From Dipteris shenzhenensis (lineage: Eukaryota; Polypodiophyta; Polypodiopsida; Gleicheniales): a stretch of 64,000 nt of DNA. The notes beneath the pieces are model-generated. The model saw nothing but the letters and a program-made list of their open reading frames with translations. It had not been told where the DNA came from and did not search any database. The position numbers were made by a program, and so were the translations under genes. Location of the stretch: assembly GCA_047967505.1 (NCBI GenBank), contig CM106539.1, one strand, 5' to 3'. Positions 1 to 13,181 of this stretch are shown here, one piece after another. How positions within the stretch are numbered: position 1 is the first letter of the stretch; each line of letters starts with the position of its first letter.

Positions 1-199
1 TCTGAGGGAGGGTTGGTTGCGCTCTCTCCGTCCTCAGGGTCACTGCTGGTGTTGTGAGCAGTGGATAGTAAAAGACTTCCAGTTTCTGATCATGAGTGTG
101 TAACTATTTTTAGTAGTATCTCAGTTAGCATAAATGTTTGCATCCAGAATTTATGGAGCATTGTAAAATCTAAATTCACTAAGTCGACATCTTGGAGCA
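1..199 (+). promoter_or_regulatory. Upstream region / 5' UTR of PEX11
   Basis: This stretch precedes the PEX11 start codon. It contains no coding frame related to the gene. The sequence ending in gttgtgagcag near 60 could be a splice acceptor of a 5' UTR intron, but this is only suggestive. No clear TATA box is visible and the promoter may lie outside the window. Confidence 0.35.
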
Positions 200-3100
200 A
201 TGGATTCATTGGATGTCACAAGAGCACATTTTTCCCTCTTAAGGCTTTATTTAAGCAAAGCAGAGTCAAGAGATAAAATATGTCGGGCCATTCAGTATGG
301 TTCGAAGTTTATTCATGGTGGCGAGCCTGGAGTGGCACAAGAGGTTGATAAAACCACGAGTTTAGCTCGCAAGGTTTTCCGGCTCCTGAAGGTTGGTTTT
401 AAGTTTCTTTCCACGATACTCCTTTGTCCTTGTTGCAATCTCCTTAAACCTGTTATTTTATATGACTTTTCAAGCTTTGCCTTAGATTGACAACATTGGA
501 ACTTGTCTTGATTGCAAAGGCGTCTAATGTTAGTTTAAAGAAATATGACCAGGTTATGTCAATCCTTGCAGTTTGTTAATGAGCTAGAAGGCTTGTTGAA
601 ACCACATGATACAACTACACCCTTGCCACTGGTGCTTCTTGGAAAGGCAAGTGAATATTCAAAATGTATGAGACTTTGTCTCATTGGCTTCTCTGCATCT
701 ACCTCTTGTTTGCAAGCGTTTTCCTTTCGATCTTCCATACTTTTTGTCATGACTAGTCCTTGGCCATTGCATAATCAGCTGTTTCCCTTGTTTGGCTGTG
801 ACAGTCTAAACATTCACTTATGGCTACATTTCTGGCTCTTGATCAAGTTGTCTGGGCTGGAAGGACGGGGATCTACAAGGTGGAACATCTTGTTTGATTT
901 TCTTCTTCTCCTCCTCCTCCTCACTCCCTGTCTCTTACCCCTCTCTTCCTCAGTCCATTGTGTTTGATGATATTATTGCTCAATATCTGTAACTTGTATA
1001 AACACTTCTGTGTTGTCGAGCACAGGATGTTGCAGTGACGTGAGCCACAAGAGTGGATGTACTATTTAGTTGTTGGAGGTTTCTTATCTTTGCATGCCAG
1101 ATAATTTTATTTTAAACTCTGCTGCCATTGTAATCATCTCAGAACAAGGAGAGCACAGATCTTATCTCCAAGATTTCACTGTACTGTTTCTTGGGAGGTT
1201 GTACCAGCAACACGTTACTTGAGGTGAAATTATCACATCTCTTTATTGTTATTTGATTTATCAATATTTGGGTTATAGGACAACCATGTTTTGTTGTTTG
1301 AAGTAACCAATTCAGGTTGTATATGCAGTTCTGTGAACTCCTACGGCTGCTTTATAATAAGAAGGATGGAAAGGAGGAAGGATCTGTGAGTAACTCATGC
1401 AACTATCTTGCCCACATGCATCTAAGCAAGATGTTATTAAATAGCCATGTTTTGTATTTCAATTGCTCTTTCAATTGCTCTAAACAGGTTTTTAAAGTTT
1501 AGCATGGAATGGGTTGCTTTGACGGTTCCACTTCAAAGTGCTTCAGTTTTATTTAACAAACCAACCAAACTACAATACTCTCAATTGGTATAATGTAGGT
1601 GAGTGCACCCTCTCCACAACACATGTATGGGCACATGCAAAATATCATGTGCATATAGTCTCATTTTTCTATTCAATATTATCAGAAGCACATTTGGCAT
1701 ACAAATATGTGCATGTGCATATAGTCTCATTTTTCTATTAGATATTAAAGATCATGACTATAATTATACCTTTGTATGTAGCTATCCATCTACATATGTG
1801 TGAGTATATGCGTAAAATGGCATTTTAGGACCTTATCCAACCATATATATTGGCAACAGAATGAAAAAAGAGGCCAACCACATTAGCTCTTCTCTTGTAT
1901 GAAAGAAATGATCAACGAGGCTATGATACATGTGAACACTAGACTACTGTTAGGATATAGGACAGTGACAGAAGCTGGTCTGATGTAGTTGCTCTAAGCC
2001 TCTCTTGCAGATTTCACCTTGATCTACCCTTGAGAATTGATCATACAGTATTGTTAATTCATGAATTTCAAAAGCATTGCACTTCCTGTCATATTGATTA
2101 CTCTTCACTGTTTTCATGTCTTCCTGGCTCTTTGGACCTTGGAAGCTCCTTTGGAACTTCCGTTATCTGGTCACTCCTATCTGGAGTACATCACATATGA
2201 TGCTTTGTTTGTTTCAGCCTATGCAAGATGGTTTTAAAATTTGATTTCGAAGTTTTTATATATGTGAGTGGGATTGAGTGGTGTCGTTCTGTTGGGAACA
2301 TTGAGCATTAAGGTTACATGCCCCATCCTCTTTCCGTTCTCTGGTTACTATGCCTCATGTGGATGCAGTGAGGGTAGCATTGCCAGACTTTGTGCCTTTT
2401 TTTTGTTGCATGAGACTCCCCCTCCCCCACCTTGGAGGAGGAAAGAGGAGGGGAGGGAAAGTGGGTTTGGTTACAAATTATTGGAGGAGGAAAGAGGAGA
2501 GGGAAAGTGGGTTCAAGTATTGTTACAAATTAGTGGAAACATGAACATTCGAAAGAGGATCTAGTTCTTTTCTTTACAAATTTTGTGGATGAGTGTTAGC
2601 CTTTGAGATGGTCGATTGTTTTTGAGAAGCAACCTTGAGTAGGTCTGGCACTTTACAAATTGAACGTGCAGGGCAGCAGGCATAGAAGAGGAGTCAGGAT
2701 GTGACAGCGCACTAGGGCATTGAAAGACAAACATAGAGGTTAGCTTCATGAGGTTTTATAGGTGGTTAGGTGGTAGACGTTCAAACAGGACTGCATGCCA
2801 ACGACGTAAGGATTCTCATATTAAGTAGCACTGTCAAATGAAATGATATAGTAATGCTTGAGCAGAAGGTTAGATGGTTGACTATATAGTTACTATAGGT
2901 TGTGGGATGTGGACCATTGGGCTAGGTCTAGATAGAGAACACGCTACAGCACGTAGTAATTTATTTATTTATTTATTTTGAGCAAAACAGTGCTTAGTAA
3001 TTTAGGGAAGCTGGAAATAAAATGTGAATGAGAGAGTGGAAGGCACATGCGATGAGGCACAGAAGGGGGTCATCACCTGAATGGGATTGTAAGTGATACA

Positions 3101-5390
3101 TGGTGAATCGCTCTTCAAAGGGGACTACTATCTTCTTGTTTGGTGTGTGTCGAATTCGTCCAAGGAACTGAACTCTCTCAGGGTCTCCACACCAAAGCAC
3201 CACTCTTGAGCTGCTAGTTCGCATGCCCTGGGCAAAATAATGGGTTTCAGTGAGTGCTTGGATCTTCTAGGAGAAGAGGCATTGTTATACTGATATTACG
3301 GCAAGTAATGGTGAGCACGGTTGAACGCATTTTAGTGTCCTGGCTGGTAACATACTAGAGATCAGCAAGGGAAGGCTGCAGTGTGGAGTGATTTGCAAGA
3401 GCCAAAGGGCGCATGGTTGGACAGCTTCATCCATGGAGTTTCGTGAAATACATAATACAGATAGTCTACGTTCACAGAAAATGTCACTCTTGGTACGGAT
3501 AATCTAGGGTCATATTGGCCATATTTGATTGTGTTGATGATGTGGGCTAAAGCTCTAAAGTGATTTTTTATTACCCCAAAGATGTTTTATATACCATTGT
3601 TATTAAGGTTTGCAATGAGGGTCCTTTGAAACTGGCATCATGTTTGTGTTGGTTTGAAGGGTTGTTACTGTCAATGCTGTACCTTGTGTTTGTCAAATGG
3701 TAGCAACTCATTCTCGAATAGTGTACTGGATTGATGTTTTTGGAGAATGGGCTGGGCGTGCTCTTACCAGGTGTCTTAAAGGTGCTGACCCGCAAATTGA
3801 TCAATTCACAGGTTCAACTACCATTCTTGGTAGCAAGACCGACTTCCTAGCTTGGGTGATGTATCAAGGGGGGAGGGATACTATGGAACGAGACATCGTC
3901 TTGGTTGGGTAGTATCGCATCGAGTGTAAGACACAGCTGAATTACTCCATTATGGCTTTGTGGATGCCTTCCATCTCTAAAGCTTCTTGTGGTGGCCATG
4001 CTGCTGAGTTCCTGAGCTGTCTTTGAGCTTCCAAGTCTCATGAGCCGTTGCACTGCCTGTAATGGTTTGCCTTGAGGACTCCTAGATTTGGTTTCAGTGG
4101 ATGATTCCAACTGGAGGATCAAATTACTCCTTGTCATGGGCCTCGGCCCCTGTTTGTCACTCTTTTGGTCTGTTGCTGTTTGGACTCTCTCATTAATAGC
4201 TTTGTTACAAAAAAATTCTCTTATCGAGAATGTTGCTTTAACTCTGAGCTGTACTTCCTCTAACAGGGATCCTGAGGTTTGTGCATTGGCTTTGAGATGG
4301 CCACGTGGATGCCTCTCGTCTCTTAAGCTGCGTGTGGTTATGGTTGTAGTTGTGGCATTGCTGTACTATGGACCATTTTGGCCTCCTTTCACAAACAGTT
4401 TGGGCAGCTGTAAATTCATTGGCCCATTATGAGCCAGTAGGGCATATAAATCTGTCTTATGGGCTATCCACCAATGGCTGTACTTGGCAAATTGGCAGAT
4501 ATTTAGTACAAATCTATATATTCCTTTGAGACGGTTGGACAATGAAACAGTCCGTGGAAATAGTTCCACAAGTTTCAAAAACATTTCAATATGAAAATGT
4601 TTACCAATGGGACTCCTATTACATCCAACTAAACCGATACAGGGAAATGTGTGTGTGTGTGTGTGTGTGAGAACACACACACACACACACTGAGAACCTT
4701 TGAAATATATATCAGCCAATTTTTCGACATATAGTGTATATGGAACATACATTTGAAATACATATACATATTTATTTCACATGCATATTTTAGTTGATAT
4801 CTTAAAGAACACAAAAGTAAGCCTTGTAAAGCCGTTAATCAATCTTTAAAGTACTTTGACTACCTCATTGAAAGCTACCTGTGAGCATTTCTGATTGCTA
4901 AGGCATCTCATATTGTCTGTGCAGAGAAAGCAGAAGCAAGAGAAGCTGCTGAATTTGGCCAAGGCATCGCTGGATATAGTTGTTGCAGTTGGACTTCTCC
5001 AGTTGGCACCTAAAAAAGTTACACCACGTGTGACTGGAGCATTTGGGTTTTTGTCATCCTTGATCTCATGTTATCTGGTTTGACATCTATCCATCTATTA
5101 TAGATCTTGTGGTTTCAAAAGAATGCTTTCATCATTCATGTTACTTATGCACAGAAATCTTATCAAAGAAGGTTTTCCTCAATGAAAAAGTGCACCTGCT
5201 TGCACAGAAATCTTATCAAAGAAGGTTTTCCTCAATGAAAAAGTGCACCTGCTTGCATATGGATTGGTTTAAACTTCAGAAGCTCTGTATTGAGAGCTTA
5301 AGTTATTGTGCATGCTGAGCAGGCATCTGATTCTACTTCTGGATGTTGCAGTTATTTACCCCTCAATCCCCAAAGGAGAAGGCCAAATGA
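200..5390 (+). CDS. PEX11: Peroxisomal membrane protein 11 (PEX11, C/D/E-like), seven exons
   Basis: Exons are 200-391, 572-646, 805-879, 1143-1223, 1329-1385, 4925-5077 and 5352-5390, giving 223 codons plus TGA; every junction keeps frame. PEX11 proteins elongate and divide peroxisomes from within the peroxisomal membrane. Recognition rests on family blocks seen directly: exon 1 MDSLDVTRAHFSLLRLYL then KICRAIQYGSKF and STARKVFRL-like TSLARKVFRLLK; exon 2 PLPLVLLGK; exon 3 TFLALDQVVWAGRTGIYK; exon 6 LLQLAPKKVTPRVTGAFGF, the amphipathic/membrane block near the C-terminus; exon 7 ends in a lysine-rich tail (KEKAK) typical of plant family members. The start is the only ATG that begins the conserved N-terminus. 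Donors are GT except exon 2, which uses GC (see separate entry). The protein is slightly shorter than the roughly 230-235 residues of Arabidopsis PEX11C-E; the loss falls at the exon 5/6 junction, so a short exon in the 3.5-kb intron 5 could have been missed. No frame damage is seen, so the gene looks functional. Confidence 0.9.
647..804 (+). other. GC-AG intron (intron 2 of PEX11)
   Basis: The exon 2 end reads GGAAAG followed by GCAAGT, and the intron ends TGACAG before TCTAAACATTC. Only this pair joins ...LLGK to SKHSLM... in frame and in register with other plant PEX11 proteins. The nearby GTGAAT donor (651) would put the downstream exon into a TAA stop. AG|GCAAGT is the established strong consensus of the minor GC donor class. 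Confidence 0.8.
1386..4924 (+). other. Intron 5 of PEX11 (3.5 kb)
   Basis: A long intron bounded by GTGAGT and a good acceptor (tattgtctgtgcag). No exon with PEX11 similarity was recognised in it, although a short one (about 10-12 residues) could be hidden. It holds an imperfect direct repeat of a GGAGGAGGAAAGAGG-containing unit at about 2432-2535, which explains the small glycine/glutamate-rich frames there, and a short direct repeat of catatagtctcatttttcta near 1652 and 1718. No complete transposon was identified. Confidence 0.5.
4648..4690. repeat. (TG)n-(AC)n self-complementary microsatellite
   Basis: About 11 TG units are followed by a GAGA spacer and about 9 AC units, making a near-perfect inverted repeat that could fold as a hairpin in the PEX11 intron or its pre-mRNA. 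It accounts for the low-complexity frames here; no gene is implied. Confidence 0.85.
5148..5253 (+). repeat. 53-bp perfect tandem duplication in PEX11 intron 6
   Basis: Copy 1 is 5148-5200 and copy 2 is 5201-5253; both read tgcacagaaatcttatcaaa... through ...gtgcacctgct. No difference between copies was seen, suggesting recent slippage or replication duplication. It lies wholly inside intron 6 (5078-5351) and does not touch a splice site. Confidence 0.9.
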
Positions 5391-5680
5391 CTGGCAAGAT
5401 CTACCGAGTGTTGTACGTAGGGCAAGCTATCGATGCAGAAATGGTCTTACTATTGGCTATTCTATGTTGTTCGATCTCCCTTGGTGGCAGGGCTTAGTTC
5501 ATGCGATGAGAGTTTTTAATTTGCATTCACTGTCCGGGAAGAACCAAGAACAGTAAAAATATTTTATTGGATCAATGCTTTATTTAATTTATTGGCATTA
5601 TGCATGAGATGCTTAAGTTTGCTTCAGTTGGTAGTCTTTGTATTCCGTTTGTGCTACCTATGGGGAATTTTACTTTTTTT
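5391..5680 (+). other. PEX11 3' UTR / downstream region
   Basis: Sequence after the PEX11 stop contains AT-rich stretches near 5556-5600 (aaaatattttattgg, tttatttaatttatt) where polyadenylation is plausible. No classical AATAAA was seen. Small frames here show no similarity that I recognise. Confidence 0.35.
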
Positions 5681-5746
5681 TTGTTGTTTTTTTTTTTTTG
5701 GTTTGGCGGGGGGGGGGGGGGGAGAGAGAGAGAGAGAGAGAGAGAG
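5673..5746. repeat. Compound poly-T / poly-G / (GA)n tract
   Basis: Runs of T (about 5673-5699), G (about 5708-5722) and GA (about 5722-5746) lie side by side, with a shorter GA/GGGA cluster at 5826-5850. Several overlapping frames on both strands are artefacts of this low complexity. Confidence 0.9.
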
Positions 5747-8700
5747 GTTTTTGCACATCACCATGCAACCAACACTCCTTTTGTGACAGCTTTTTGGCAT
5801 CCCCATGTTATCCATTTGCTCCCATGAGAGAGAGAGGGAGAGAGAGAGGGTGTGAAAAATTAAAGAGCAAGCTTCTTTTACTATATATATATATTGTGAC
5901 AAAGGAACTTTAAAGTTTGAAAGTTAGAAGCGTTTCAGTGCTAAAGAATGCTACTCAATTTGCCAAGACTAGCTTTATTTTTTAATCTTTTTCCATGTTT
6001 CAGACTCAATTGGAGTGACTACGAGAGATTTTTCTTAAAGAAACTCTTTTTAGGTAATAACAGAGGTAACAAAGGATGTCTATGAACAATAAAATTTGCG
6101 TTATGTGAAAGTGAATGAGTGACTATTTTGTATATTTTTATGATTAAGGGATCTAGTTCTAGTGAAAATAAAAGTATGAAAACCATGTTTCCTAAAGAAA
6201 TACTATTTTTGAGATCTGTTGTAAAACACGCTCGGATAAACTTGCTCATAGGTTTTTGCTCATACAAATGACGCACCCATCAAAAAGATTTAGATTGCGC
6301 CCAATTTATAAAATTAAGAACATGAAATTATACAAATAAAAAGTTTGAATAGGACTACGAATACTTGGTTGCCGTAACGAATTTGCTAAATGTGAGTTGT
6401 AAGAACAAGTGACAATTGATCCGTTATTGCTTCACTTTAACTCGAGTGATTATGGTCACACCTAGCATATTAAAGGACAATGGGCTGTGTATTTTTCCAA
6501 CATTCCTAATATAAATTGAGATAATCGTGACCACGATTTTAAAGCTCTTTGAAACCTTTAAAATTTGAGTGTTTGTTGCTCCAAATATAGTTGCACAAAG
6601 AATTATGTTAGAAACCTTACGTAGATATTGGAGGAGTGCATACAACATGATTACACTTATTCAAATAAGATCATCAAGTAACTCTCCATTACCAATAATA
6701 AGATCTTTGCAGTACCAAGTGCCAAGCTTAATGACTATGAATGTCAATATAACTAAAGGTGATTGATTGATTGTCTTCTCCTTTATTTTATCAAATTCTA
6801 GCACAATTATTGTACTTAGAAATCAATCAAACCACAACTTGAGCTATTGCATCTCATTTCTTAGCAACATATCACTATGGAAAGAATAATCACTCATTCT
6901 TCTTTTGCTAGTAGAATTCTAAAAGGCCTTGATAGTAAGGAGGCTCTTTTTAGATTACAAACGATTGCTAACTTAGCAACATATCATGTCGAGAATAGTA
7001 GTCACTCATTGTCATTGTTTGCAAAAGCCTGAAAGCCTCGAAGTTTGTAATGCAGCTCTTTGTACTACTTTGATATTGTTACCTTTTACTAGTTTGTAGA
7101 TTAGATGCAACTACTAGTTCCAAAAACCTTTTACTACTTTGATATTGTTAGCAATAAATTTTAATCAAGATTTCAAACATTTTTCAGTCAACCAATGGCT
7201 AATCTTCAATATTTCCTGTAGTATATAAGTTTAGATACTAAAACATGGATCAAACTTATATAGTCTTTATGATTGTAATATAGTCCACATCAAAACATAG
7301 AATGCCACATTTGAATTGCTAGAGCAATGACTAAAATGTTCATACAACACTTGAAATGAGTGCCTTGCAATAATTGCTTAAAATCACTTTTAAATGGTGT
7401 TTAACTTCTATTCACGTCATCAATATATATATTCTTTAAAACCAAATCCCTTCAAAAAGATATTTTCCAAATGACTTACACATTGATTACTTGAAAATAT
7501 GTCTAACCATCATTTCACTTTAACCCAATCAAGATGAAATCAACAATAATATTTCAAATTTCCAACAACAACATAAAACTACTTGTAATATTTTTTTATA
7601 AATAATATTTCAAATGCTAGACCAATGAAATACCCAATACTAAATGCAAAAGGCTTAAGTATAACAACACTAGTATCAAGACACATGATTATAATTACTA
7701 TCCAAATATTTGAAGAGTTACTCCGTATAAATATATTAAGTTAAAATAGACTAGACACAAAAAGACATATGAACTTTCCCAGTTAGACAAAGATATAAGG
7801 CGAGCCAATAGGATGTGCAACACAAGGTGTCTCAATTGAACAAATATGTATAATAACTATGGGAGGCGATGTTACTTTCTTAGCCTACTAAGGGAAGGGG
7901 CCATGACACCCTTATGATGTATTCACTACTACTAGAGACAAAGAGAAAATGACACAAAATAAAGGTGAATACCAGAATCCTTAATCCTTTCCAAAAGCTC
8001 TAGTCAATAACCAAGTTATTCCTACTAACGAAATCAAAACAACTAATTCTCATGCACTAGAACCAAAAGCAAAAGAATTGGAGAGTTCAAATAGCAAAAA
8101 AACAAATGAACTTGATAAGAAAAGTTTAAACACGTCTTTGAAATCTACCATATCAGCATTAGGGTTAATAAAAGGCGATGTACCAATTGGAAAGGAAAAA
8201 AGATAAAGTGCATTCATGCTAGATAAGATGGAAAGGAAAAAAGATAAAGTGGATGAATGCTAGAACACTACTTGTTTTATAAGAGACTCCTAATACTGAA
8301 CACATAAGAAACACCCATTCATAAAGAAGTGCACACATGCAAGGCAGAAGCATGAAGTTATAGAATTGTGTGCTTGCACCAACCCCCATTAGAAATCAAT
8401 TTTCCCCTTTCCTAGATTCATACAATATACTATTGCTATTAGATATTCAAACAACAAATCAAAATAAAGGTTTTAACACATCATATACACTACTAAATGC
8501 ATGGAGGTCTTAGACCCTAAAACAAACAACCACAATTGATTTAGTATGAGAAGGTGATCGATCTTTTATCATTCCATAAGATTGAGAAAACCAATATACA
8601 TGCAAAAAACCAATATACATGCAAAAATAGATTTTAGGTACATTTGCTTTATTTGCAAAGTGCAATGCCATCAAATGAACAATACAATGCACTAAAGCGA

Positions 8701-11700
8701 ACCTACATCATGTAAAAACCGAATAAGAAACACATACTATTTACAGAAGATAGATCCTTACAAAAACTGAAAAAACTCAATCCTCAGCCAATAGAATCCT
8801 AGGAGAATAAACCTCCTATACCCCTAGAATTAAGTGTAACCTTGAACACCTATACAATTAGCCAAGCCATCAGAACTATAATACAACAAATCTCTATAAG
8901 ATATGTCCATAGCAAAAGCAAAAACAAGAACGTCATATTAGATGGTCATGCATGAGAGAGAGCAAGAACAAACAAATCGTGAAAACAAAGCAAACTTTCA
9001 TATTTACCCCTTTCACAATCATGAACATACAAGATATACATGAGATTCAATGGGCAAGAAGACATGCACGTGGGACTCTAAAAACAGAGTGAAATTTATT
9101 ACGTGAACTGCCCCAAAGAACAAATCATGGAAGAGATGAATTTGTCACTGTGAATAACTCAAAACATCCATTCATTATCTACAGTCATCTTCAAGAATTA
9201 CCACCAAGAAAGCAAATCTAGTAGAAGAATACAAACCGCACTTAATAGCTAAAGAATGATCTTAATAGCACCAAACATTGCGGGGTCCAATAGGGTCCAA
9301 TAGCTAGAGAATGAAAAGCAACAAAGAAGCAATCATAGTCGAGAAAAAGGGTTGGCAAAGCAAGCTAATGCAAGCAAAGGAGGGTACAAAAGTCACCATG
9401 AGATAAAAGGAGAGCATACGTGAGATAACAAAGGCAAAAAGAGACAATGAAGGAGAACGCAGGGGTTGCCAAGAGAGAGGAGAGCCATCACGAGATAATG
9501 GAGGCAAAGAGACAATATAGATTTAATACTTTAGGATTTTGAAAATAGGGTTTAGTTAGGAACCAAAACTAATTAGCATTATTAACATTAACGATGTACA
9601 AATCTTGGTTAGCATTATAAACATTAACAATATACAAAACTTGGTTAGCTTGACAATATACAAAAAAATAGAAACTCCTACACAGATTAGCAAAATTTTC
9701 CCATTTTTTCCCTTTCTAGCTCTTTCCCTAGCTTCTCTAATCATACCATCCCTTTCTGGAGTGGTCATTATAAAGACGTATACTTTCCAGAAATCATAAA
9801 ACAAAGCGCTTTATAAAATGTGATGCCCACTTTCCTGGTATTTGTTCGATGGCATTAGATTCGTCTTGAAAGTTGTCTCGCTTTCTTTGATTGTTGATCT
9901 CGCCTTCGCTTTCCTTAAACTCGGAAGGGAAGGGGAAATCAAGGTACTAGCTAGGTGGCTTTACAAGAATGAGCGTGTCCCATCAAGGAATAGCCCCCTC
10001 CTTTTATAGCCAAGAGAGAGGGTCTCTCCCAATAAATGCATCCTCCCACATGCATGGTGTTTGTGGAAGAGTCTCCCATGTGGGCTAGGCGGTTACGCAC
10101 TCTCAATTGTGTGCGATAACGCTTGGCCTCATTTTTTGGGATTTTCTTTAGAGATATAGAGGATGAGAGGGATTCAAAAGGCTATGGGAGACCTTGAATG
10201 ACATGGCTTTTTTTTTTTAAATAAAGGTTTTAAAACCTTTGTATAGCATGGCAAGAGCCTGTGTGTTGGATAGGTAGACCTTACCCTACTCATGTCTTGG
10301 ATAGAAGTCCCCAAAGAGCTCCACCAAGATACATGCTGCCCACTGATAGCAAAGTTGTGTTTGTCTATGTTAAAGGATGTAGACAAGCGATACGTAGGTT
10401 ATACTAGTGCTGAAGAGCTAAACCAAACTAAGGCCAAGGAGCTGAAAATGAAAATTGAATCCATCGAGAGTGCCTACCATGTCCTACCATGTCACGCCAC
10501 CACCTCCCATCATTAAGAACAAGTTTTCTACCAGGCCTGCAATGCTTTAGTCAAGTCATATTGTGCTGAAGAGCTAAACGAGAACAGGGTTGAGGAGCTG
10601 AGAGGAAAAACTATAGCCAAGCGCTTAGACTTTTTAATTCATGCCCTTCTATCAAGAGGGGTAGGTCTTCAATCGAGCCATTCGTAGAATACTATGTCAG
10701 AGGAGAAGGCCCGTAATGCCGTAAGGGGCTCAAGTGTTTGCATCCACTCCACTCCTAGATCAGTTGAGGAACTCCCTGCACTTATGAGAGGAGACCAATT
10801 TACAAAAGATGGGTTTGTATATGGCTAGGCCTAAAGGGTGTTATAGTAAACTCATGGTGGTAGCAGTAGAGTTTTAAGAAATACTCTTGTTTCTCTAACT
10901 TGAAAACACTAAGAAGACCAACGAATGACTATCTCCACTAGTAGAGCCCGAGTTGGCCATGTTGATTCCTTTGCCACCCACCAAGACTTCCCATTTCTCA
11001 AGGAGAACCTTTTAGGATGGGTTCTAGCTCAAGTCTCGAACTTGGACCAAGTCAAATCTATCGCTAAAAATAATGAAGAATGTCATGGTAGCATCATGCC
11101 TTCACATATATAGTTGGAGGGCAACAATGATAGAGGATGCCCAAAGCTAGCCATCCCCTGTCCTTTGAAGTATCTTTTAAGTGCTCAAGGAGCACAACAT
11201 TGCTAATGCATCCTAGTTGGAATCCCAAACCCAGAGTTAGGATCTTAACATGAATTGCATGCCAAACCTAGAGTAGGCCAACATTGAAGGGGGAACTCAA
11301 GGAGCTCCTCCCCTTCCCCTTCCCTAAACCTCATTAGTTGTGCACCTTGCAATAATGGAGCATTGTGAGGCCAGCTAATCGACTAGATTGAGGACTTTGT
11401 CAATAGCATTGGCTCTCAAAGAGAGTCATTTGACAATTCGAATGGGACCCCATGCATAGACTGCTCTTATTGTAAATTCCTTTAAATGCAGCTTAGAATT
11501 GGGGTTCCCCTTCCTCTTTTGTCTTATGTAAAGGGATTGTTGATTTGTTAGCAATTGATTCATGTATCCGATGTAAAAGTGTTAATAGGTCTACCTCCCC
11601 TCTCGGTATTTGTGATTCAATGAAATTCTCTAGCTTTAGGAATCACCCAGCAAAGTGTGATGCCTCTCCTTCTCGTTTGGACTCATCTACTTAAACATGG

Positions 11701-12756
11701 TCAATGCGCTATTAGGTATGGAATGATCTAGGTACTCTTGCCTTCTTTTTCCAAAATCATTTGTTCCAGCATCTTGCACTTAGAGTGCCTCACCACATCG
11801 ATATGGAAAGGTATGCTAGGGTCAAGTATCCCAGGGTCAAGTAATCCCGCTAAGTTGAAAGTATCATCCCTCTAGGATAGTGGGTAGTCCTCATACTATG
11901 GTGAGGTCCACTCAAGAGCCCATCTCCTTCAGACCCTCACCATCTCACGTGGATACCTTGACACAACACTCCAACCAACCTCCTTGCCTACACATGTCCA
12001 CAAAGGCCTTGGAAGGAGATTATAAGTTTAGGTCCCCTTTATGTAATACCACATTAGATTTTGAGTGCTGGCTTGTTGAATGGTTACCAAGAGCCAAACA
12101 ACTGCTGTGTTTTTGGGTACCAAGAATGAGGTAGTTGGGATCAAATCTGGTAACAAATATCAAAAGCTTAGAAATGGGTCAACCTCTCGTTTGATAGTGA
12201 TCCGATAAGGAAGCAATCCAAAATCTACATTTGAGACCAATTCAGAGATCCTATCTGAACTCTGAATTAACAGGAAAACGCCAATTGTGGAATCTTGAGC
12301 ATCATGTTCTCCTGGAAAAATCTCGAGAAGCAAGAAGGAGATGCTCCAACCAGAAGCAACTCCATCAAGGTCATCTCCAAGGATTGAAGATCTGGGGGAT
12401 TTCCATCTACGAGCTCATTTTCATCACATGAAAGGAGGGGCATTGATCCCAAGAGCCAACTCTAGCAGGAAAGGAGGAGACTATCAGAAGGGAAAATGCT
12501 TGTTCAAACTACTTTACTAGAGACCCCATCCTCCATAATTAACACAAGTAGCATGGCCCGTCGACGGCGGCGGGTTAGAGACCCACTCCGCTAGGTCTCA
12601 AATTTGGGATCATAGGTTGTCTTTAATTTCAAGGAATTAAGTTTATAGGTTGCCTTTAATTTCAAGGAATTAAACTTAGGGTTTTATTTCTAGATCTTAA
12701 AATTTTGAGAAATTTCAATCAAGAGCATTTAGTTGGGAAAAATGTTTTTTGTAGCA

Positions 12757-12761
<5 letters not shown>
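5747..12761. other. AT-rich intergenic DNA without a recognisable gene
   Basis: Seven kilobases in which I find no conserved protein block, RNA gene or bounded transposon. Frames are short and not family-like. Local curiosities are a pair of related 45-bp segments beginning gctgaagagctaaac at 10409 and 10564, in a stretch that could be an old coding sequence I cannot identify (about 10290-10640), and clustered GC-richer DNA at 9820-12540 that differs in composition from the very AT-rich 5.9-9.8 kb. This may be decayed transposon sequence, but there is no proof. Confidence 0.4.
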
Positions 12762-13058
<297 letters not shown>

Positions 13059-13181
13059 GAGTGGCTATATTTACAGATCTCAACATTTGTATGCTTTTTA
13101 ATAAATCCCAATGAAGTCCTAGGAGGGGGGAAATTTTTTTGTGAGCTTTTGCATACGCATTGAAGTTGCATAGAAACATGC

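Noticed and set aside
545-967. 140-codon frame covering PEX11 exon 2
   Set aside because: Only 572-646 is coding; the rest runs into intron 2 in the wrong register.
2268-2564. 98-codon frame in PEX11 intron 5 with GKWVQVLLQ and Glu/Gly repeats
   Set aside because: Arises from a short duplicated purine-rich unit; no family similarity and no splice-compatible borders.
4366-4814. Minus-strand frames of 128 and 61 codons with His-Thr repeats
   Set aside because: Antisense to the intron and driven by the TG/AC hairpin repeat.
5592-5913. Overlapping frames with poly-Phe/Gly/Arg-Glu
   Set aside because: Produced by the T, G and GA runs at 5673-5746 and the GA cluster at 5826-5850.
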